Assembly: GCA_019359035.1 (NCBI GenBank)
Contig: JAHHIC010000081.1
Location: forward strand, 1-64,000
DNA from: Scytonematopsis contorta HA4267-MV1
GTDB lineage: Bacteria; Cyanobacteriota; Cyanobacteriia; Cyanobacteriales; Nostocaceae
Length of the DNA: 64,000 nucleotides
Direction: 5' to 3'
Below, one piece after another: positions 1 through 6,748 of this stretch. The notes below the pieces were generated by a model. The model saw only the letters and a program-made list of their open reading frames with translations, was not told the DNA's origin and ran no database searches. The translations under genes were made by a program, and so were the position numbers. The first letter of the stretch is position 1; every line of letters starts with the position of its first letter.

Positions 1-120
1 TCTCCTCAAAATGCAATTACCATTGTCATAAAAAGTACTCGTAGTTCTTCTTTTGAACTACATCTTGTACTAACTTTTTTTGAAGTATATCGTGACCGTT
101 TGGTCAAATTATGGTTCAAA

Positions 121-816
121 TCACAATTCCTTCTGAGAATTTTCTGATTTTATATAACTAGACCAACTATTAATAGCTCTCTCACGGTCTTCGGGATGAA
201 CTGATTGGAGCCATATTTCAGTTAAACCATCAGTTAAATTACCAGAGTCAGTGAAACCGCAAATAGTTTTATAGCGAGTATTCGCAAAAGTACAGAAGCC
301 TTCAAAATTGGTTTCAAAAATACCAATAGGGGAACAGGTACTAATCAAACGAAATCTTTCTTCGCTCTGTTTAAGTTCGCTATTAATAGTTGTAAGTAGC
401 GCTGTTTGCTGCTTTAAAGCCTCAGTTTTTTTGTAAAGTTCGACAAATACATTTACTTTAGAAAGTAGAATATCTGAATTTATCGGTTTAAGTAAATAAT
501 CTACAGCACCAAGGGAATAACCTTTAAATTGCATTTGGTCATTAGCACCAAAAGCTGTTAGAAATATAATGGGAGTTTGACGAGAACGCTGACGAGAACG
601 TATTAAACTGGCTGTTTCAAACCCGTCCATTCCTGGCATTTGCACATCTAGTAAAATGACAGCAAAATCTTGATGCAGTAGACAGCGTAAAGCCTCTTCA
701 CCGCAATTTGCTTGAACGAGATTTTCCCCTAAGTTTCCCAAAATAGCTTCGAGAGCTAGTAAATTTTCCGGTTTATCATCTACTAAGAGGATATTGGCTT
801 TTGGTTCGGGCTGCAT
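121..816 (-). CDS. response regulator with truncated C-terminal PAS domain
   Basis: A receiver domain (about residues 5-125) followed by a short coiled linker and the beginning of a PAS domain (from about residue 149). The acidic pocket is D13/D14, the phosphoacceptor is D57 in the motif LLDVQMPGMDG, and the conserved lysine is K110 in LLKP. I start it at the ATG at 816, four bases after the cheB stop; a further upstream start would run 41 bases into cheB. The PAS part has its HPEDRE signature but stops about 20 residues later at SQKEL, before the PAS core is complete, and no histidine-kinase domain follows. Relatives next to cheB/cheR usually continue as a PAS histidine kinase, so this is probably a shortened gene whose receiver may still work. 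Likely last gene of the cheR-cheB operon. Confidence 0.8.
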   Translation of the reverse strand: MQPEPKANILLVDDKPENLLALEAILGNLGENLVQANCGEEALRCLLHQDFAVILLDVQMPGMDGFETASLIRSRQRSRQTPIIFLTAFGANDQMQFKGYSLGAVDYLLKPINSDILLSKVNVFVELYKKTEALKQQTALLTTINSELKQSEERFRLISTCSPIGIFETNFEGFCTFANTRYKTICGFTDSGNLTDGLTEIWLQSVHPEDRERAINSWSSYIKSENSQKEL

Positions 817-820
817 AAGC

Positions 821-1393
821 TTAGTTCCTTTTATTTTGACACAGCATAACAAGCCTAGAAGCAATTTCCAATAGCGGTAAAATCCAATCCACAGCTACAG
901 CAGAAATTGCCGCATTGGGCATAATAGAGCATTCAGCCGTGGTAGGTTCTTGAACTATGGTAAATCCTCCCTTTGCTTTTACTCGCTGTAGACCAAAAGC
1001 ACCATCATTGTTTGCACCAGTCAAAATTATCCCTATAACCTGTTTACCATAAACGTTGGCAGCCGATTCAAACAAAACGTCTATCGAAGGTCGAGCAAAA
1101 CAAACTGGCTCATCACAAGAAAGGGCAAAATGACCTGGTTCAATGAGCAAATGATAGTCTGCTGGAGCCAAATAGACAATCCCTGGGAGAATCTCGTCTT
1201 TGTCTTCGACTTCGCGAACTGGCAATGTCCCGTATTGTTGCAAAATATCTTTTAATATGGTATCAGAATCTTTATGACGATGTTGCACAATAATAATCGA
1301 CTGGTTTAGGTCTACTGGTATATTTCCTAGCATGATTTTTAAGGCTGACAATCCTCCAAAAGATGTACCAATGAGGATAATTTTAAAGTCCAT
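821..1393 (-). CDS. cheB: CheB-type protein-glutamate methylesterase, catalytic domain only
   Basis: At 190 residues this is the CheB methylesterase domain without the usual N-terminal receiver. The hydrolase triad is visible: S11 in IGTSFGG, H38 in IVQHRH and D130 in LTGANNDGAFG. The enzyme removes methyl groups from glutamates of chemoreceptors and can deamidate glutamines. Its start codon overlaps the cheR stop by one base, which indicates translational coupling. No methyl-accepting protein lies in the window, so the substrate may be encoded elsewhere, or the pair may serve a hybrid-kinase signalling protein, as in CheB-CheR fusions. Control could come from the neighbouring receiver protein acting in trans (inference). 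Confidence 0.92.
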   Translation of the reverse strand: MDFKIILIGTSFGGLSALKIMLGNIPVDLNQSIIIVQHRHKDSDTILKDILQQYGTLPVREVEDKDEILPGIVYLAPADYHLLIEPGHFALSCDEPVCFARPSIDVLFESAANVYGKQVIGIILTGANNDGAFGLQRVKAKGGFTIVQEPTTAECSIMPNAAISAVAVDWILPLLEIASRLVMLCQNKRN

Positions 1394-2223
1394 TAATTGA
1401 CCCTCCGATAGAGTTTTTCTCCTTTAACTAACTCTTGGTAGTATTCTTCGTAGGGACTAAAGCGAATTGTTTCTTGTCTACCTAGAGCAAAAATGCCAAA
1501 TTTACATAGACTGTTGTAAAAAAGTGTATGTACCCGATGTTGAAGAATACGGTCAAAATAAATTAATACATTGCGACAGAGGATAACGTTAAATTCGTTA
1601 AATGAACTGTCGGTGGCTAAATTATGTTGAGCAAAAACAATATTTTTCCGTAAATTATTACGAAATATGGCATTTTCATAAGCCGCTGTGTAATATTCCG
1701 AAAAAGACTGCTTTCCACCAGCTTTGACATAAAGGCGAGTGTATTCCTGCATTAATCGCAGAGGGAAAATGCCGTTTTTAGCTTTTTGTAACACATTTTC
1801 GTTCGTATCAGTCGCGTAAATGCAACAACGGTTGTATAGTCCTTCTTCTTCTAGCAAAATAGCCATAGAATAGACTTCTTCTCCTGTGGAACATCCAGCG
1901 TGCCAGATACGGATAAATGGGTAAGTTTTTAATAAGGGAATTACTTCGTCCCTAAAAGCTACATAGAAAGTAGGGTCGCGAAACATGGATGTAACATTTA
2001 CGGTCAGGCTAAGTAGGAATCTTTCTATACAAGTTTTGTCGTGTAATATCCGCTCTTGTAATGCAGATATATTAAGTAATTTTTCTTGGTTGATAAAATT
2101 CTGAATGCGACGTTTAAGAGAAGCTGGGGCATAATTACGAAAGTCGTAGCCCCAATAAAGGTAAATAGCTTCCAATAATAAATGTATTTCAATTTCTTCT
2201 AAGGTGGGTTTTGGTAAGGTCAT
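1393..2223 (-). CDS. cheR: CheR-type chemoreceptor glutamate methyltransferase
   Basis: A 276-residue S-adenosylmethionine-dependent methyltransferase of the CheR family. The N-terminal helical domain contains GYDFRNYAPASLKRRI, and the SAM site is IWHAGCSTGEEVYS. The later motif NVILCRNVLIYF is the typical CheR catalytic-domain signature. It adds methyl groups to receptor glutamates, opposing CheB. First gene of the leftward three-gene set with cheB and the response regulator; the 298-base upstream region carries one dispersed palindrome and is the probable promoter region. No CheA, CheW or receptor gene is present here. Confidence 0.93.
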   Translation of the reverse strand: MTLPKPTLEEIEIHLLLEAIYLYWGYDFRNYAPASLKRRIQNFINQEKLLNISALQERILHDKTCIERFLLSLTVNVTSMFRDPTFYVAFRDEVIPLLKTYPFIRIWHAGCSTGEEVYSMAILLEEEGLYNRCCIYATDTNENVLQKAKNGIFPLRLMQEYTRLYVKAGGKQSFSEYYTAAYENAIFRNNLRKNIVFAQHNLATDSSFNEFNVILCRNVLIYFDRILQHRVHTLFYNSLCKFGIFALGRQETIRFSPYEEYYQELVKGEKLYRRVN

Positions 2224-2261
2224 AAAATAAATAATATATATAATAATTGTCAGTATGTTGT

Positions 2262-2287
2262 GCAGACGCGATAAATCGCGTCTCTAC
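2262..2287. repeat. dispersed palindrome, GTCTCTAC family, GCGAT core
   Basis: Inverted repeat AGACGCGAT-AA-ATCGCGTCT with the right flank GTCTCTAC intact and the left flank shortened to GCAGAC. One of about eleven related palindromes in the window. It lies between the divergent cheR and the gene starting at 2522. Confidence 0.75.
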
Positions 2288-2521
2288 ATAACTATTCAAC
2301 ACCTTGGGTCTTTTTTTGTACTATCTTTAGCTAGTATGTATTAATGTCTGGAGAGTGATGCTACAGAAATGTGTGATAACTATTATATTATGTCTAAAGG
2401 TAGAAGGGGATACTTCAATTGGCTAAACAAGATTAGCCATGAGATAGTTTAAAAAGTCTTGTCAAACATCTTATCTTAATGGTTGAGTTTAATTGAAAAG
2501 CAATCATAAGAGGCGAAAGTT

Positions 2522-2923
2522 ATGGCTAATCACGAGCAAAATAAAACAAAAAATACCGCTGTTGACTCGAACGAACGCGCTCAGGAAGATAATTACGATA
2601 GAGGTATTGTTCCGGCTGAAACAGCTGCACGTAGGGAAAGAGAAGGAGCAGCTTACAAACATCTTCCTGAAGATGGAGAAATAACTGAACAAGCTACTGA
2701 CGAGTTAGCTGAAACTGGTGGCTATACTGTAGATAAAGAAGGTTTGGTTAATGCTTACGCTATAGAGCCAGAAATGTATTACGAAGTTCCAGGAGATGCG
2801 CGAGAAAAAGAAGAAGAAGAGAAACGACAGCACGCTGAAGATTTGATGGAAGCGAAGCAAGATAAAGATGGCCAACTCACAATGGATGGTGACAAACGAG
2901 GAAAAGGACCTGGAGCTGTATAA
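2522..2923 (+). CDS. small acidic hydrophilic protein, unknown function
   Basis: A 133-residue protein with no signal peptide or membrane segment, very rich in Glu, Asp, Lys, Gln and Ala and almost free of hydrophobic stretches, so it may be largely disordered. It has the segments GIVPAETAARREREGAAYKHLPEDG and a central VNAYAIEPEMYYEVPGD, which look like the only candidates for a folded or binding part. An AGAGGCG ribosome-binding site precedes the ATG. I do not recognise the family. The composition resembles stress-related hydrophilic proteins, but that is inference. A strong hairpin terminator follows, so it is probably monocistronic. Confidence 0.7.
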   Translation: MANHEQNKTKNTAVDSNERAQEDNYDRGIVPAETAARREREGAAYKHLPEDGEITEQATDELAETGGYTVDKEGLVNAYAIEPEMYYEVPGDAREKEEEEKRQHAEDLMEAKQDKDGQLTMDGDKRGKGPGAV

Positions 2924-2969
2924 CAGTTTTTTTGAGAGTAATTTAGAGGAGTTAATTTGTTTGTTGTAG

Positions 2970-3011
2970 AACCCCTGGAGACTAAATCTGTTTAGTCTCT
3001 ATGTAGGGGTT
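2970..3011 (+). terminator. two-layer hairpin terminator after the acidic protein gene
   Basis: An outer stem AACCCCT/AGGGGTT (2970-2976 and 3005-3011) encloses an inner palindrome GAGACTAAA...TTTAGTCTC (2978-2999), followed by TTTC. The inner part belongs to the GAGAC/GTCTC palindrome family, here embedded in a terminator. Confidence 0.65.
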
Positions 3012-3030
3012 TTCATTTATGAACCACGAA

Positions 3031-3062
3031 GATACGTTCGCGTAGCGTGCCGCTTCGGCATA
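3031..3062. repeat. GC-rich dispersed repeat (GTTCGCGTAGCG type)
   Basis: A short GC-rich block (CGTTCGCGTAGCG, then TGCCGCTTCGGCATAGG) interrupts an AT-rich CACGAAGA-type stretch that resumes on the other side (ACACGAAG). Related sequence is found near 26206 inside a coding region and at 49032-49107, which suggests a mobile short repeat. Confidence 0.5.
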
Positions 3063-3164
3063 GGACACGAAGAAAGAAGGAGGAGAAAAAAAAGAAGAAA
3101 GACGAGTTTGAAAGGGATTTTGTGTAGGTTCTGAAGATACTAATATTATTAAGGAGTAGATATT

Positions 3165-3890
3165 GTGATAGTTAATCCTACTAAAACTGGATGGGAAATA
3201 ATTTATCATCGTGCTCATGCTCTTTTGGCTGCTCAGATTGGGGGACAATGGCGTCGTAAAGATGCTCCTCCTCGGTTATATGAGACGATTGCTGCTATTT
3301 CTCACCATGATGATTTGGAAAAAGAGTGGGAGGAGCATTGTTTGAGTGAGGCTGGTGCGCCTTTAGATTTTACTTTTGATGATAAAGCTGATTATAATGC
3401 TTTACGAAAGCATATGGAGAATGCTTTGTATCGCGGGCGTTGGGTAGCTTTATTAAATTCTATGCATCAGACTCGTCTCAATGCGGCAATGGTTTCTGAA
3501 AATCCGGAGGCTAAGGCTTTTGTCGATGAGCAGATTAAGTTACAAGAAGTGTGGCGCAAAGAATTAGGTATTTCTAAGGATGATGCTGATAGCGCTTATG
3601 CTTTTATGCAATGGTGTGACCGTCTTTCTTTAATTCTTTGTATGCATGAGCTTCCTGCTGATGAACGAGCGTTGGAAATTAGCATCGGTCATGATGGGGA
3701 ACGTTACGATATCATGCAGTTTGAGGATGAATTAGTTACAGTTAAACCTTGGTGTTTTGAAAATGAACGTTTTACTGTGAATGTTGAAGCTTCCGAATTA
3801 TCGGAACTTAAGTTTGATGATAATGCTAGTTTGATTGCTGCATTAAAAGTTGCTCCACGTAAACTTTTGGAATGGACGTTTGTTAAGTAA
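3165..3890 (+). CDS. DUF3891 family protein
   Basis: A 241-residue soluble protein that I recognise as DUF3891 from its N-terminus (MIVNPTKTGWEIIYHRAHALLAAQ), which is typical of the family. The conserved HRAHA and AISHHDD motifs put histidines and aspartates in a pattern reminiscent of metal-dependent HD-type hydrolases, but no activity is established. A GTG start is chosen because AAGGAG lies eight bases upstream. It is followed after 89 bases, including a heptamer array, by the FAD/Rieske oxidoreductase in the same direction, so the two may be co-transcribed and functionally linked (inference). Confidence 0.85.
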   Translation: MIVNPTKTGWEIIYHRAHALLAAQIGGQWRRKDAPPRLYETIAAISHHDDLEKEWEEHCLSEAGAPLDFTFDDKADYNALRKHMENALYRGRWVALLNSMHQTRLNAAMVSENPEAKAFVDEQIKLQEVWRKELGISKDDADSAYAFMQWCDRLSLILCMHELPADERALEISIGHDGERYDIMQFEDELVTVKPWCFENERFTVNVEASELSELKFDDNASLIAALKVAPRKLLEWTFVK

Positions 3891-3893
3891 TTA

Positions 3894-3928
3894 GTAATTG
3901 GTAATTGGTAATTGGTAATTGGTAATTA
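3894..3928. repeat. heptamer tandem repeat (STRR), GTAATTG units
   Basis: About five head-to-tail copies of GTAATTG directly after the DUF3891 stop. The same heptamer forms a longer array at 16054-16140. Confidence 0.85.
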
Positions 3929-3979
3929 CTCTCCATAAATCATAACTCAAAGCTCAAAACTTATACTCGGAACTTAATT

Positions 3980-5503
3980 ATGTCTAATTTATCTGGAAAA
4001 GCTATCTCATATTGGATTGATTCTACACCGGAAACTAATTTTCCTTCTTATAACAGCAATGTGTCGGTTGATGTGGCAATTGTTGGTGCTGGTATTGTGG
4101 GGGTAACTGCTGCGACTTTACTTAAGCGTGCAGGCAAAACTGTTGCGGTAATAGAATCTAAACGCATTTCTACAGGTGTCAGCGGTCATACTACTGCGAA
4201 AATTACTTCGCTTCATCAATTGGTTTATGCAGAGTTAATTAAAAAATTTGGTGAGGAAAAAGCTCGTGTTTATGCTGAGTCGAATCAAGCTGCACTGGAG
4301 TTTGTGGCTAAACTCGTTGAAGAAGAACAAATTGACTGCGACTTTAGCCGTCAAAGTGCTTATAGTTATGCTGAATCAGAAGATAACCTTAAGGATGTTG
4401 AGCAGGAAGTGGAAGCTGCTCTCAAATTAGGACTTCCTGCTTCTTTTGTACGTCAAACTTCTTTACCTTTTCCTATTGCTGGTGCTGTTAAGTTTGATAA
4501 CCAAGCACAGTTTCACTCACGCAAGTATCTGTTACATCTTATCAATCGCATCCCTGGTGATGGTAGTTATGTGTTTGAAGATACGCGAGTTATAAATGTT
4601 GAAGAGGATGCTCCTTGTAGAGTTATTACCGATAAAGGAACGATTCAAGCAAAAGATGTAATTGTTGCAACTCATATTCCTATTCTTGACCAAGGGCTAT
4701 TTTTTGCTAAAAGTTATCCCCAACGTTCTTATATTATTGGTGCGCGAATTGAGCCTAGTAAAGCACCTCAGGGGATGTTTATTGGAGTCGGAAAAAATTA
4801 TCAATCAATACGTACTACTCCCGATAAAGATGGTTTACTTCTATTAATTGGTGGTGGTGGTCATAAGGTTGGGACTGTAGAAAATACTGAAGAAAAATAC
4901 CAACAATTAGAAAATTTTGCTCGTTCTCGTTTTGGGATAGAGTCTATTGATTATCGCTGGTCTACTCAAGATTTTGTCTCTTTTGATAAATTGCCGTATA
5001 TAGGAAAATTAACTCCTTTTAACCAGCATGTTTATGTTGCAACTGGTTTTAGCCTTTGGGGTATGAGTAAGGGTACTATGTCTGGGATGTTACTTGCTGA
5101 CTTGATTTTGGGAGTTAAAAATCCTTGGGCTGAGTTGTATGATGCTACTCGTGCTACTCCTTTTGTTAGTCCTAAAGGACTCGCTCAAAATATTGATGTT
5201 GGAGTTCATTGGGTTGGTGACCGATTGAAAGGTTTGGGTAAATCTTTATCGGATGTTACAACGGGTGAAGGAAAATTAGTGACTGTTGATGGTGAGAAGG
5301 TGGCTGCTTATCGGGATGAAGAGGGAGAAATTCATACTTGTAGTGCTGTGTGTCCTCACTTAGGTTGTGTTGTTGCTTGGAACAGTGCAGAGAAAAGTTG
5401 GGATTGTCCTTGTCATGGTTCACGCTTTGATTATGATGGTCAAGTTTTGCATGGTCCTTCTGTTAAAGATTTGAAGAAGATTGATAGTAAGGTACGTAGT
5501 TAA
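3980..5503 (+). CDS. FAD-dependent oxidoreductase (DAO family) fused to a Rieske [2Fe-2S] domain
   Basis: A 507-residue two-domain enzyme. The N-terminus has the Rossmann FAD motif VDVAIVGAGIVGVTAA (about residues 28-43) and the body follows the D-amino-acid-oxidase/glycine-oxidase fold. The last 90 or so residues form a Rieske domain with both cluster motifs, CPHLGC and CPCHGSRF, so both Cys-His pairs are present and the cluster should assemble. In related proteins the Rieske domain relays electrons to or from the flavin; the substrate is not known. No signal peptide is visible. It follows DUF3891 in the same direction and ends before a strong Rho-independent terminator. Confidence 0.9.
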   Translation: MSNLSGKAISYWIDSTPETNFPSYNSNVSVDVAIVGAGIVGVTAATLLKRAGKTVAVIESKRISTGVSGHTTAKITSLHQLVYAELIKKFGEEKARVYAESNQAALEFVAKLVEEEQIDCDFSRQSAYSYAESEDNLKDVEQEVEAALKLGLPASFVRQTSLPFPIAGAVKFDNQAQFHSRKYLLHLINRIPGDGSYVFEDTRVINVEEDAPCRVITDKGTIQAKDVIVATHIPILDQGLFFAKSYPQRSYIIGARIEPSKAPQGMFIGVGKNYQSIRTTPDKDGLLLLIGGGGHKVGTVENTEEKYQQLENFARSRFGIESIDYRWSTQDFVSFDKLPYIGKLTPFNQHVYVATGFSLWGMSKGTMSGMLLADLILGVKNPWAELYDATRATPFVSPKGLAQNIDVGVHWVGDRLKGLGKSLSDVTTGEGKLVTVDGEKVAAYRDEEGEIHTCSAVCPHLGCVVAWNSAEKSWDCPCHGSRFDYDGQVLHGPSVKDLKKIDSKVRS

Positions 5504-5552
5504 AGAACGAACCGCCAAGTAAGCCAAGGGAGCCAAGGAAGACGGAAGTAGT

Positions 5553-5576
5553 GCGAGCATCTTGCTCGCTTTTTTT
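5553..5576 (+). terminator. Rho-independent terminator of the FAD/Rieske gene
   Basis: Perfect seven-base stem GCGAGCA/TGCTCGC with a three-base loop, followed by seven T residues. The preceding GTAGT makes this a member of a dispersed hairpin family also seen at 26379, 26444 and 57991. Confidence 0.85.
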
Positions 5577-5776
5577 GCGTTTATGCGTTTATGCTTTTTG
5601 CGTTTATAACTTCTTCCTTAATTTCTAAATTTACTGTAAAGCTAGTATATTTACGATGTTTATTTTGTTAGTAATGGTTTATCTCTGGGAAATATATATA
5701 TCAGGAACCCTTTGCTTGTTATTGCCGTGTGTCTCCAAAATACTCTATAAACAAACCTTTATTAGACGGTCTTACC

Positions 5777-6580
5777 ATGACTTCGACGAAATTTCCTCGT
5801 TTACTGGCTTCTTTTTCGATGCTGCTTTTACTATTACCGATGGTTCCGGGGTGGAGTCTGACAGCACAAGCACAGCAGTCTTCCTCTGGGAATCCAAGAG
5901 TAGCTGTTCGCCGACAGTCTCGTGTTAAATTTGAACCTCCTAAAGGTCAACCAGCACCAGCATTCACGATTGGTGGCGGAAGACGGGACAATAATAATAA
6001 TACTTGTACCACAAGTAGTAGAACGGCTCGAAGTTTACCTCCTGGGAATCAAAACTCAAACCAAGCTCTTACTGCTTTATTACCTACAACAAAACTAGGG
6101 TTAACGGTTTCATCCCACCCGACTTTTATGGTGTATGTGCCGTCTAATTCAGCAAAGGCTGTTGAGTTCACGTTAGAAAATGAAAAAGGAGAGGGAGTTT
6201 ATCAAACAACGGTAAACCTAAAGAGTAATACTAAGATTCTTGAAGTACCTTTACCAAAAAGTGAATCCGCACTGGAAATTGGTAAGGATTACAAATGGGT
6301 AGTTTCAATGATTTGTCAGCAATCAGGCCCCAGAGACCCTTTCACAGAGGGAGTAATTCGTCGCGTTCAACCTGATACTGCATTGACAAACAGTTTGCGA
6401 ACAGCTAAGCCTTTAGAAAAGGTGGCTTTGTATGCAAAGGCTGGTATTTGGTTTGAAGCTGCTGTTAATATGGTTCAACTGCGACGTTCTCAACCCAATA
6501 ATCCGGAGATAGCAAGCGCTTGGCAAGATTTATTGCTATCCGCTGGTTTGGAAAGAATTGCTAGCGAACCCCTAAATTAA
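5777..6580 (+). CDS. DUF928 domain protein, secreted
   Basis: A 267-residue exported protein. The ATG at 5777 gives a clean signal peptide (KFPRLLASFSMLLLLLPM...AQAQ), so I prefer it to a GTG 48 bases upstream. After a Ser/Pro/Asn-rich linker, the DUF928 region starts near the phrase LTALLPTTKLGLTVSSHPTF and continues through a beta-rich segment to the C-terminal RTAKPLEKVALYAKAGIWFEA helix region. DUF928 proteins are common in filamentous cyanobacteria, often near TPS exoproteins and CHAT proteins, but their role is unknown. The TPS exoprotein gene follows 168 bases later. Confidence 0.85.
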   Translation: MTSTKFPRLLASFSMLLLLLPMVPGWSLTAQAQQSSSGNPRVAVRRQSRVKFEPPKGQPAPAFTIGGGRRDNNNNTCTTSSRTARSLPPGNQNSNQALTALLPTTKLGLTVSSHPTFMVYVPSNSAKAVEFTLENEKGEGVYQTTVNLKSNTKILEVPLPKSESALEIGKDYKWVVSMICQQSGPRDPFTEGVIRRVQPDTALTNSLRTAKPLEKVALYAKAGIWFEAAVNMVQLRRSQPNNPEIASAWQDLLLSAGLERIASEPLN

Positions 6581-6646
6581 ATATATAAAGGCTCGTAAAA
6601 GGCTTGTAAAAGGCTTGTAGTTGGGCTTTAGCCCCACAAATATATA

Positions 6647-6714
6647 AATTGGCGCTAAAGCGCTACTACGAACCTATTTTTGAATTGGCGCTAAAGCGCT
6701 ACTACGAACCTATT
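6647..6714. repeat. tandem duplication of a 32-base unit with an internal hairpin
   Basis: Two identical 32-base copies (6647-6678 and 6683-6714) separated by four bases. Each holds the small palindrome GCGCTAAAGCGC and ends in CTACTACGAACCTATT. They sit directly upstream of the TPS exoprotein gene, next to an imperfect repeat AAGGCTTGTA. Confidence 0.85.
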
Positions 6715-6748
6715 GTTGGGATTATCAATCATCAGGGTTTTTAATAAT

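Noticed and set aside
1-147. Plus-strand open frame entering from the left edge and ending at 145-147
   Set aside because: Only 48 codons, no start, no recognised family, and it overlaps the minus-strand gene; could be chance or the end of an unseen gene.
2504-2692. Minus-strand open frame opposite the small acidic protein
   Set aside because: Shadow of the real gene, with no start context.
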